Under the pieces are notes generated by a model that was not told the DNA's origin, did not search any database, and saw only the letters and a list, made by a program, of their open reading frames with translations. 64,000 nt of DNA from Erythrobacter sp. EC-HK427 (lineage in GTDB: Bacteria > Pseudomonadota > Alphaproteobacteria > Sphingomonadales > Sphingomonadaceae), in the NCBI RefSeq assembly GCF_902498745.1, contig NZ_LR701479.1:2621060-2685059 (forward strand), in the 5' to 3' direction. Positions 36,557 through 44,108 of this stretch are shown here, piece by piece (positions within the stretch are counted from its first letter, which is position 1; each line of letters begins with the position of its first letter). The translations under genes and the position numbers were made by a program.

Positions 36557-38002
36557 TCAGCGCCAAGCGATATCGTTGGCGACGCGCAGTTCGACCCGGC
36601 GATTGGCCGCGCGGCCTTCAGCGGTGTCGTTGTCGGCCATCGGACGGGTTGCGGCAAATCCGCGGGTGCTGATCCGGCTGCCATCCGTCAGCCCTGCCCC
36701 GCGAATGGCGCTCGCCACGGCCTCGGCGCGCGCTTCGGAGAGCGCCTGGTTAGACGGGAAGGCGATTGACGCGCCGGGCTGTGAATTGTCGGTGTGACCT
36801 TCGATCGCAATCGGCCCGCTGGTGAGGTTCGCCGCCTGGGCAATCCGCCCGAAAGTGTCCGACCATCCACCTGCCGGATTGGCTTCACCCGCGCCGAACA
36901 GGCCGCGATTGTTGAGCCGCACGACGATTTCGCCCCCTTCGCGGGTGAGCGTCAGGCGTTCCGCCGCGATATCGGGCTCGAGAATTGCTTCCATCTGGTC
37001 GTATGTCGGCGTCTGGCTTTGCGCCGCCGGCGGCGGCGGCACTATCACCGCGTTGCCGACCGCACGGTCGAGCCCCTCAAGCGCGGTATCGGCAGAGCTG
37101 GAAAGCCGCATCAGCAGCGCGGCAAAGATCAGCAAGGCCAGCAGGCCGAAGCCTGCGGCAATCGCCCAGAGCGGGATCTGCGGCGCATATTTGCCCGCCG
37201 CGACCTGCATCCCGCGCCATTGCGGCGAAAGATCAGCAGGCTGCACCGGGCGCTGGTTGCGAATGCTGCCCGACATCGCAGAACGATGCCGGTTAACCAG
37301 CGATTCGCCGCGCGCATCAACCCCTGCCCGCCCTTCGAAACCGAGCGATAGGCACAGATAGAGCAGTTCCATCAAGCGCGGTTCGAGATGGGGATCCTGC
37401 GCCATCTTGTCGGCAAAGCCGTACATCCGGTCTCCGCCGGTGGTATCATTATGATAGGCAGCGAGCAGGCTCTTGCGGCCCCACGGACTGTCCGCCCCCC
37501 ACGGGGTTGCCAGCACCGCATCATCGACAAAAGCGCACAGCATATAATGCGCGAGCTGCACCGACCGCTGCTCCAGCCCGAGATTGCGGACACGCGTTTT
37601 GAACGCTTCGAGTTCGTCGACAACAAGGCGACGCAAGCCCTTGATGTCTGGCCCCACGGGCATGGTGCGCACCTGTGCGGCGAGGTGGATCAGCCGTCCG
37701 GCAGCGGCGACTACCGGCTCCGGCCCGTACAACTCCGGCTCGGCATCGGCGAAGCTGATAACGCCCGGCGCAGGCGCGCTGGCGTCTACCGGGGCGCGTG
37801 GCGAAGGCGGCGGCACCGGTGCGCCGCGCTGCACCTGCGTTTGCAATTGCTGCGGCTCGGGCGGAGTGTAGCCCCCTTGCGGCGGTGGCGGAGGAACAGG
37901 CGCAGGCGCAGGCGGCGTCGCCCCGGGGATAGGCGATGGGCGCCCGGCCGATCCGGGCTTGAAGACAGTGCGCTCTTCGTCCTCCGGATCGTCTGCCATC
38001 AT
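36557..38002 (-). CDS. tssL: T6SS protein TssL with OmpA-like domain
   Basis: A 481-residue inner-membrane protein. A disordered Pro-rich N-terminus carries DEERTVFKPG (Thr12). The DotU/IcmH cytoplasmic domain spans roughly 110-265, followed by one membrane helix (IPLWAIAAGFGLLALLIFAALL) and a periplasmic OmpA-type peptidoglycan-binding domain (AIEGHTDNSQPGA ... NRRVELRV). In Agrobacterium, phosphorylation of a TssL N-terminal threonine recruits Fha; Thr12 here is the matching candidate. The start overlaps the tssK stop as ATGA. The fused OmpA domain may replace an anchor otherwise supplied separately. Confidence 0.94.
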   Translation of the reverse strand: MMADDPEDEERTVFKPGSAGRPSPIPGATPPAPAPVPPPPPQGGYTPPEPQQLQTQVQRGAPVPPPSPRAPVDASAPAPGVISFADAEPELYGPEPVVAAAGRLIHLAAQVRTMPVGPDIKGLRRLVVDELEAFKTRVRNLGLEQRSVQLAHYMLCAFVDDAVLATPWGADSPWGRKSLLAAYHNDTTGGDRMYGFADKMAQDPHLEPRLMELLYLCLSLGFEGRAGVDARGESLVNRHRSAMSGSIRNQRPVQPADLSPQWRGMQVAAGKYAPQIPLWAIAAGFGLLALLIFAALLMRLSSSADTALEGLDRAVGNAVIVPPPPAAQSQTPTYDQMEAILEPDIAAERLTLTREGGEIVVRLNNRGLFGAGEANPAGGWSDTFGRIAQAANLTSGPIAIEGHTDNSQPGASIAFPSNQALSEARAEAVASAIRGAGLTDGSRISTRGFAATRPMADNDTAEGRAANRRVELRVANDIAWR

Positions 38003-39339
38003 TCAGGCTCCCTGATTGCCCACAGTTCCATATCGATACCCGGCAGCTTGTCCTGCACATGGATCGCCACTTTCCCGCTGACTTCCACCGCCTTCCATTG
38101 CTCATGCGTCGTATTGATGCGGAAGTAGGTGGTGTTGGCGGTAAACGGGATTTGCCGCGGCTCTGCGCCCATCGGGCTGAGGCTGGCACCCGGCAGCTGC
38201 TTGTTCACCAGTTGCGAGATGTGTTCGACCGATCCGACCTTGGCGAGCTTGGGCAGGTTTGCCCGCACCCGCTCCGGATCGACTTCTGCGCGCACGGCCA
38301 AGATGAATTCGGCAGCCGTAAACAGCGAACGATCGTTGATCTGCCCCCAGCGCACCCCGTGCTTGGCAAGCTGCAGCGGGATGTTGATCGTATGCTCCAT
38401 CTTGCTTTGCGAGAGCAGATTGTTGAGCTCCAAAATCACCGCATTGAAGCAATGGCGCTGTTCGCGGTGCATATAGGTCGGCATGAAATTGGGCCGCCGC
38501 GCCTTCGTCATGTAAGTCGAAAGCTCGCCCGCCAGGGTGACGAGAAAGCTGTAGAAATCCGCCGGATGCACAGCCGGGAGCGAGGCCAGATGCCGGATTT
38601 CGCTTTCCGCGCGGTTGAGGATCATTAGCGTCAGATAGTCGGAGACGTCCGCCACCGATTTGGCCCCCGGCGTGCCCAGCCTTCCGGCGATTGCCTCTGC
38701 GCGTTGGTGCACCATGCCTTCAAGCTCGGAAAGGAAGCGCGGCAGTTTCTCGCCAGCGGTGATTGCCACACCGCACGGGATAAAGTGCTGGTCAAGCGAG
38801 ACTGAATCGTCCGCCTTGCGCTCGGTTACGCGGGCCACCGGCAGCGTTTGGTAGCCTTCCAGCCCCTCATCCTCGAACCGCAGCGAAAGTTGCAGCTTGC
38901 CCACGCTCATCGCCACGCGGCTGGCGCTGCCATAGACGCTGTCGGATGCTTCGAATTCCCCCGCGACAAAGCGGGTTTCGGCCTGCGCCGTTTCGTCCAG
39001 CGCGACTTCGGCGGCACCGGCGCGCATTTCGGGAATGCACAAGTGTACGATCGCGTCGCGCTTGTTTGCCTTTACATCAAGCGCCATCGGCGCGGCCACT
39101 TCTTCCGGCACGCGGAACGGGGTTCCGTCGGGGAACACGCCCGAACATTTTTCGACCACCAGCTTGCCGGTTTTCAGCTGACCTTCGGAAAAGCGGAGCG
39201 CGGTGAGACCGTAGGCGTAGGAAAGAAGCGGAGAGACACGGCCTTCCAGTTGCGCGGTTACGTGCCGGTCGAATTGCTGGAAGTGCTGCGGACGCAGGAA
39301 CATACCTTCCGACCAGACAGGCTTGTTTTCCCACGTCAC
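37999..39339 (-). CDS. tssK: T6SS baseplate-membrane adaptor TssK
   Basis: A 446-residue cytoplasmic protein that joins the baseplate to the TssLM membrane complex. The opening VTWENKPVWSEGMFLRPQHFQQFDRH is diagnostic of the family. I chose the GTG at 39339 rather than the ATG five codons upstream because family members start at this tryptophan-containing segment and GGGGGG precedes the GTG. The stop overlaps the tssL start; tagH ends 23 bases upstream. Confidence 0.95.
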   Translation of the reverse strand: MTWENKPVWSEGMFLRPQHFQQFDRHVTAQLEGRVSPLLSYAYGLTALRFSEGQLKTGKLVVEKCSGVFPDGTPFRVPEEVAAPMALDVKANKRDAIVHLCIPEMRAGAAEVALDETAQAETRFVAGEFEASDSVYGSASRVAMSVGKLQLSLRFEDEGLEGYQTLPVARVTERKADDSVSLDQHFIPCGVAITAGEKLPRFLSELEGMVHQRAEAIAGRLGTPGAKSVADVSDYLTLMILNRAESEIRHLASLPAVHPADFYSFLVTLAGELSTYMTKARRPNFMPTYMHREQRHCFNAVILELNNLLSQSKMEHTINIPLQLAKHGVRWGQINDRSLFTAAEFILAVRAEVDPERVRANLPKLAKVGSVEHISQLVNKQLPGASLSPMGAEPRQIPFTANTTYFRINTTHEQWKAVEVSGKVAIHVQDKLPGIDMELWAIREPE

Positions 39340-39362
39340 GCGTATTCCCCCCATTCTCCGGA

Positions 39363-40922
39363 CTACTGTCCGGATTTCAGATAATCCTCGTATCCCTCAC
39401 GAAATGCAACGCTCATCACGCCATTGGCGTTCGAAGTGGCATCTTTTTTGAGCGCATCATACACGGTCGCATAAAGGCTCCACGGATCGACCTTGCGTGA
39501 CAACAGATTCTTGTTGCCATTGGCCCGTTCGGTCAGCTTGTCGATCTCCTCCGGAGAAAGCCGGTCGAACACCGTGTGCAGCGCGCGCTGGACGCCTGCA
39601 AGCATGGCCAGTTGGTGGCGCTTCAAATCCTCGAATGCACCGCGCACCGCCTCTTCCGAATTGACAAAGCCCGGCAGCGGCTCGCCCAACAGCACCTTTG
39701 CAGCATCCTGCGCGGGCAGATGTTTGAGCGGGTTGTTCCGGCCAATGGCGAGCACGGTCTTTTCCATACGGAACTCGCCCTTCATTTCCGCCCTATCGCG
39801 CATCAGATCGGACATTCCGAGCACGACCTGCCGATACATCACGCCGAGCTTGCGCAGGGCATCGGGCGAAAGGCGCAGTTCCTCCGGCCCCAGCCCTGCT
39901 CCCTCGTAAAATGCTGACCAATTGGGCGCTCCAACGTCGGCGACCGGAGACGGCGCGGGAGGAGGCGCCGGGACCGGCGCTGGTGCAGGTCTGGGAGTCG
40001 TCTGCGCGACAGCCAGCGGCGGCTGGGCGGGTTCATAGTCGCCCAACATATCATCCACCGGCGGCAGATCGATATCCATCAACGCATCGGGGTTGCCCTG
40101 CGGAATTCCTTCATCAAACGGGTCGTCGTCAAAGCCGGAAGGCGTATCGGGCGCGGTGGTGGGCAGATCGTCAAAGCCGATGTCGCCCGGCTGCTCGATC
40201 GCACCGTCGCCGCCGCCAATATCGTCGAACACATCATCGGGCAGACCGCCCGATCCATCCACATCCAGCCAGTTTTCGGGAATGCCCAAGCCAGTTGAGG
40301 CGAGCGGCGCGTCCCCCATGATCGGCCCGCTCATCGCGATACCGATGGGATCGCCGAAATTGTCCCTGCCGCGATCCCTCGGCGGTGACGGTGAGCCGAT
40401 ATGCGCGCCGATCTCGTCACGCAGCAAATCGTGCAGATCATCACCGCCATTCGGGCTGCCGATATCGAAATCATCGAGCAGGCCGCCACTGCTGCCGCCC
40501 ATATCGATATCGTTGAACGGATCATCCTCCGCCATGCCACCCGAAAAGCCCGGCAGATCCTGTACCGGAGCGGCACCCATCCGCATGCTCGCCGCCATCG
40601 CATCGCTGGCAATGGTGACCACAAAGCCTGAGATAAACAGCCGGTCGCCTTCGCGCACCGGGAACGGGTTGTGCGGCGTCACCCGCTGTCCCGGCGCGTT
40701 AAGCGAGACGCCATTGGTGCTTCCGTTGTCGATGGCCAGCAGATCAAGGCCGCTCGAAATGATCTTGCAATGCTGGCCGGAAACGCCGTCCGCCTTGGTG
40801 CCTAGAACGACATCGCAATGCCGTCTGCTCGATCCCAGCAGCACTTCGCCCGCATCAATCTGTCGCCGGTCAAAATACTGACCCGGCGGATCATCCATGC
40901 GCGATATCAGCAAGTTCCACAT
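39363..40922 (-). CDS. tagH: T6SS FHA-domain protein TagH
   Basis: A 519-residue protein. The N-terminal FHA domain includes LLGSSRRHCDVVLG, SGQHCKI and NGSTNGVSLN. A long Asp/Gly/Pro-rich, probably disordered linker (about 110-330) follows, and a helical C-terminal TagH domain ends in FREGYEDYLKSG. In characterised systems the FHA protein is the phospho-dependent switch that promotes T6SS assembly. It lies between the unknown gene (8 bases upstream) and tssK. The cluster has a second, shorter FHA gene at its far end. Confidence 0.92.
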   Translation of the reverse strand: MWNLLISRMDDPPGQYFDRRQIDAGEVLLGSSRRHCDVVLGTKADGVSGQHCKIISSGLDLLAIDNGSTNGVSLNAPGQRVTPHNPFPVREGDRLFISGFVVTIASDAMAASMRMGAAPVQDLPGFSGGMAEDDPFNDIDMGGSSGGLLDDFDIGSPNGGDDLHDLLRDEIGAHIGSPSPPRDRGRDNFGDPIGIAMSGPIMGDAPLASTGLGIPENWLDVDGSGGLPDDVFDDIGGGDGAIEQPGDIGFDDLPTTAPDTPSGFDDDPFDEGIPQGNPDALMDIDLPPVDDMLGDYEPAQPPLAVAQTTPRPAPAPVPAPPPAPSPVADVGAPNWSAFYEGAGLGPEELRLSPDALRKLGVMYRQVVLGMSDLMRDRAEMKGEFRMEKTVLAIGRNNPLKHLPAQDAAKVLLGEPLPGFVNSEEAVRGAFEDLKRHQLAMLAGVQRALHTVFDRLSPEEIDKLTERANGNKNLLSRKVDPWSLYATVYDALKKDATSNANGVMSVAFREGYEDYLKSGQ

Positions 40923-40930
40923 AGCCGGAC

Positions 40931-41533
40931 TTAAGCGAGGCTTTCCTTGACCTGCCCCTGCGCCTCTTTCCCGTTTTCACCCGCCATCAAGGCTAGCCCG
41001 ATGGGCAGCCATTGCGCAAGCGCCACGGGCTTTCCGAAAGCAGGATCAAGGCCGAGCAAGGTCAGCGCGCTGCGTGTCGCCACGCCTGCCAGAAAGGGCG
41101 ATGGCGGCACTTCGGGTTGGCCGCGCGGAGCGAGCGACGGGCCCGACCAGTGCGCGGCCTGCGCTGCCCAGGCCGCCGCTTTGCCTTTGTCGCACTTCTT
41201 GGCCGCGCGTCCGGCCGCTTCGGCTTCGTTGGGCGCCTGCGACTGCACCCATTTCTCCGCCGCGAGGACGGCAGCGTCCTCCAGCTCACGCTTCCCGATA
41301 TCCGGTATCAAACGGACGCTCAAGCACGCCCACCAGACACATTGCCGGTGCGGCAGGAGCAGCGCGAGCGCGTGCACCGCGTCATCGGCAAATTGTCGCG
41401 CCACGAGGGTTTCGACAAACTCTGCCGGCTGCGCGCAATCGTCGAGCAATGCGAGTGCGCCGGGCGATAGCCGCCCGTGCTCGCGCAATTCGCTGCGCCG
41501 GAAACGCAGTGCCGGTGCACTTGGCGGCGTCAT
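40931..41533 (-). CDS. T6SS-linked protein of unknown function
   Basis: A 200-residue, Ala- and Leu-rich, mostly helical protein with no signal peptide or membrane helix. Its most distinctive stretch is LPHRQCVWWACLSVRL near residues 60-75, followed by an Ala/Lys-rich helical region (AAGRAAKKCDKGKAAAWAAQAAHW). It lies 16 bases after vgrG and 8 bases before tagH, so it is embedded in the T6SS operon. I do not recognise the family with confidence. Position suggests an adaptor, loading factor or regulator; an effector is less likely given the absence of an immunity-like neighbour. Confidence 0.7.
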   Translation of the reverse strand: MTPPSAPALRFRRSELREHGRLSPGALALLDDCAQPAEFVETLVARQFADDAVHALALLLPHRQCVWWACLSVRLIPDIGKRELEDAAVLAAEKWVQSQAPNEAEAAGRAAKKCDKGKAAAWAAQAAHWSGPSLAPRGQPEVPPSPFLAGVATRSALTLLGLDPAFGKPVALAQWLPIGLALMAGENGKEAQGQVKESLA

Positions 41534-41549
41534 CGAAGCACCCTGCGCA

Positions 41550-43427
41550 TCAGTTGATCATCACCATACCGCCCTTGAGCGTCAGCATCCCGTCGCCGCT
41601 CACTTCGGTCATCGGTGCACCGAGTGTGGCAGACGCACCCGCGCTCATGTCGAGCGTCGCCGAAGCATCAATCTTGATCGTGGGCGCGGTGATCTCGATA
41701 CCCGAAGGGGTCAGCTTGATCGATGACGGCCCGACCGTCAGCAGAATTTCCTGAACCGATTCATGCGAACTCTTGCCGGTAACCGTCGTCTGCCGCTCGC
41801 CATCGACATTGGTCACCTGGTTCACATCGATCTGCACTTCACGGTTGTTGTGCACCGTCAGCCGCTGGTCATTCTCGATCTCGATCGCCTGATCGTTGAA
41901 AATGTGCCCCAACTCATCCTTCTGCACTTCGCGCTCGTAATTGCGATCAGTATAGAGCCAGATGCGCTCCTCGCCTTCCTTGTCTTCAAAGAAGAATTCC
42001 TGCGTCACCCCGCCATCCTTGTTGGTGACCGAGCGCCAGCCTGATTTGAGCCCGCTTTCGGCATGGGGATGGGGATACTTGTTGCCCGGCGAATAGAGCA
42101 CGCCATCGATATATGGCAGATCGGGGTCGCCGTGCAGGAAATTGACCACCACCCGCGTTCCGCCGCGTGGCAGGAATTGCGACCCATGCGTGCCGCCAGC
42201 GCCCCATTGCTGGCGAACAGGTAGCCAGACGGCCTTGTTCAGCCCCTGCCCCGAATAATCGCGCGCACCGTCGATCAGCACCGGCACCCGGTGCTTGTCA
42301 TCGACATGGGACTCGCCGGTCACGCCCTGTTCGTCTCCGATCACGCCGAGGAACGGCCCGGGCGCAACACGCTGCGGTTCGTCTACCGCGGGACGGAAAG
42401 TGAGGTTGGCATCAATCGCCGTAAAACTGTTCGAATATTGGCCCGGCCGATCCGCATCGAACATCCACGGGTCTTCCGCGCTGTGCATCACTGCGGTGAG
42501 CACAACCTTGTTCGGCACCAGACCATTGGCTTCCTTGATTTCGACGCGACCGCCGGCAAACAGATGCGGTTCATCCGAGCGCCCCTCGATATAGTCGGCT
42601 TCCTGCGCGTGGCGTTCCTTGAACGCCTTCTTCTGCGCGGAATTATCGCCTTCCTCGTCGATGAAGGCCTTGGTCTCGTGGGCATAGACCTTGGCGAAAT
42701 CGGGCATCGCCTCGCTACCGGGTTTCACCGTTTCGGAATTGATCGAGCTGAACGTCGCGACATCCTGCGATTGCGGCTTGGCGGCGTAATTGCGCTCCAG
42801 ATGGTTGATCGCCGCCTTGTCCGATTGCGGGCGAAATTCAACCGCGCCGCCCGGCACATCGATATAGGCCGATGGCTGGTTGCTGACGATCATCTTGTGG
42901 CGGAAGGCCCCCGCCCCGCGCTCGTAGACAAAGAAATACATCAGCCCGTCATGGCTCAAGAGCCGGTCGAGAAAACGGTTCTCATATTCGTCGAGCCGCA
43001 CCGAATAGGCGCGCGGCTGCGGACTGGGAGAGGCCTGTACCGATTTGACGAAACCCGTCAAATCCTTGGTCATCGCCTCGAAAATATCGATGCTGCTCTT
43101 GTCCTGCACGAAATGCGTGTCTCTGGCGTAGGACAAAGCGTGATAGGCTGGACGGACCTGCACGGTAACGAAGTGCGATCCGCCTTGGCGGGTCTTGCGT
43201 GCGGCATAAATCCGCCCGGCGAAAATGCGCGGTTCCGCGCTGCCCTGCGTAACGTCGAATTCGCACAATTTCCCGATCAGCTTGCTGCAATCGGGATCGG
43301 TATCGGTAAACAGTTCAACTTCGTAGAGAAAGCTCTCCGAGATCGCCTCACGCCCGCTGAAGCGATACAGCGCATAATCCTCGACATTCTCGTCGCCCAG
43401 CGCACGGATGTTCAGAAGATGCGTCAT
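41550..43427 (-). CDS. tssI: T6SS spike protein VgrG
   Basis: A 625-residue spike trimer subunit. The N-terminal gp27-like region (YRFSGREAISESFLYEVELF, IFAGRIY, LSYARDTHFVQ) is followed by the OB-fold/gp5-like part (VWLPVRQQWGAGGTHGSQFLPRGGTRVVVNFLHGDPDLPYI boundary region, with HGSQFLPRGGT central) and a beta-helix tip ending in TLKGGMVMIN. There is no extra C-terminal effector domain, so it is a structural VgrG that would take a PAAR tip. Upstream is a 106-base gap to hcp. Confidence 0.95.
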   Translation of the reverse strand: MTHLLNIRALGDENVEDYALYRFSGREAISESFLYEVELFTDTDPDCSKLIGKLCEFDVTQGSAEPRIFAGRIYAARKTRQGGSHFVTVQVRPAYHALSYARDTHFVQDKSSIDIFEAMTKDLTGFVKSVQASPSPQPRAYSVRLDEYENRFLDRLLSHDGLMYFFVYERGAGAFRHKMIVSNQPSAYIDVPGGAVEFRPQSDKAAINHLERNYAAKPQSQDVATFSSINSETVKPGSEAMPDFAKVYAHETKAFIDEEGDNSAQKKAFKERHAQEADYIEGRSDEPHLFAGGRVEIKEANGLVPNKVVLTAVMHSAEDPWMFDADRPGQYSNSFTAIDANLTFRPAVDEPQRVAPGPFLGVIGDEQGVTGESHVDDKHRVPVLIDGARDYSGQGLNKAVWLPVRQQWGAGGTHGSQFLPRGGTRVVVNFLHGDPDLPYIDGVLYSPGNKYPHPHAESGLKSGWRSVTNKDGGVTQEFFFEDKEGEERIWLYTDRNYEREVQKDELGHIFNDQAIEIENDQRLTVHNNREVQIDVNQVTNVDGERQTTVTGKSSHESVQEILLTVGPSSIKLTPSGIEITAPTIKIDASATLDMSAGASATLGAPMTEVSGDGMLTLKGGMVMIN

Positions 43428-43533
43428 GAAACCTTTGCCAATACCCCGCGGCGCGCCAGTTCAGGCGCAAATGGCACAGCGGACGCTGCACCTGCCAAAG
43501 GCAGATGCCGCGCCCGCAGAATGCCAGTCATCC

Positions 43534-44010
43534 TCACTCGACCTTGTTTTCCTCGAGGCTGTAGATGAGGTGCGTCGGGCTGCCCGCGTGCTCCTTGTCG
43601 CGGCCGGTGAAGCTCCAGTCGAACTTGGTGAAATTGAGCGAAACCGACTCGCTCGGCATTTCGCTGCCGCCACCGTGCGAAACCGAGAAACCGGAAACGA
43701 TCACGTCTTCGAGGATCAGCGTCAGATAAGCCACCGACTCCCCCTTCACCGCCGCGGTGAAGGCAATCTCCGTCTTGCCGACCGGATCGCCCTTCAGCAG
43801 CGCCTTGAAGAAGCGCTCGGACGATTTGTCGGTCACCTTGGTCGCAGTGATTTCCGAGACCGAAGGCTCGCTCACCGTACGGTCACCGCCGCGCGCGCTG
43901 CTGACGCCGAGGCCGGCGCCCCATTGGAAAGAACTCAGCTCCGTTTGCTCTTTAAAATTGGCATCGGTCGCGCTGCCCTTCAACTTGTCGTTTTTCAGAT
44001 AGATAGCCAC
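43534..44010 (-). CDS. tssD: T6SS tube protein Hcp
   Basis: A 158-residue Hcp that forms hexameric rings of the inner tube. It opens VAIYLKNDKLKGSA and contains the typical strands FFKALLKGDPVGKTEIAF, LILEDVIVSGFSVSHGGG and ESVSLNFTKFDWSF. The start is GTG at 44010 with AAGGAGAG upstream. The 98-base gap before it is A/T-rich and holds an inverted repeat, so hcp may have its own promoter, in keeping with the large amounts of Hcp needed. Confidence 0.93.
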   Translation of the reverse strand: MAIYLKNDKLKGSATDANFKEQTELSSFQWGAGLGVSSARGGDRTVSEPSVSEITATKVTDKSSERFFKALLKGDPVGKTEIAFTAAVKGESVAYLTLILEDVIVSGFSVSHGGGSEMPSESVSLNFTKFDWSFTGRDKEHAGSPTHLIYSLEENKVE

Positions 44011-44108
44011 CTTACTCTCCTTCCTCGCTGTATACTCACTGTGATACGGACCCCTTGCGATTTTTTTTGCGCGGATATTTTGCACACATTCGCTTATTGT
44101 AATTTACA
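44011..44108 (-). promoter_or_regulatory. A/T-rich region with inverted repeat upstream of hcp
   Basis: TGTAA and TTACA form a perfect inverted repeat around one T at 44098-44108, 88 bases from the hcp start, directly after the clpV stop. The following stretch includes an eight-A run on the coding strand and is far more A/T-rich than the surrounding genes. This fits an internal promoter with an operator for hcp-vgrG. Confidence 0.35.

Noticed and set aside
34336-36672. 778-codon plus-strand open frame opposite tssM
   Set aside because: Its translation is Arg/His/Gln-rich with no domain, as expected of an antisense shadow of the conserved tssM gene.
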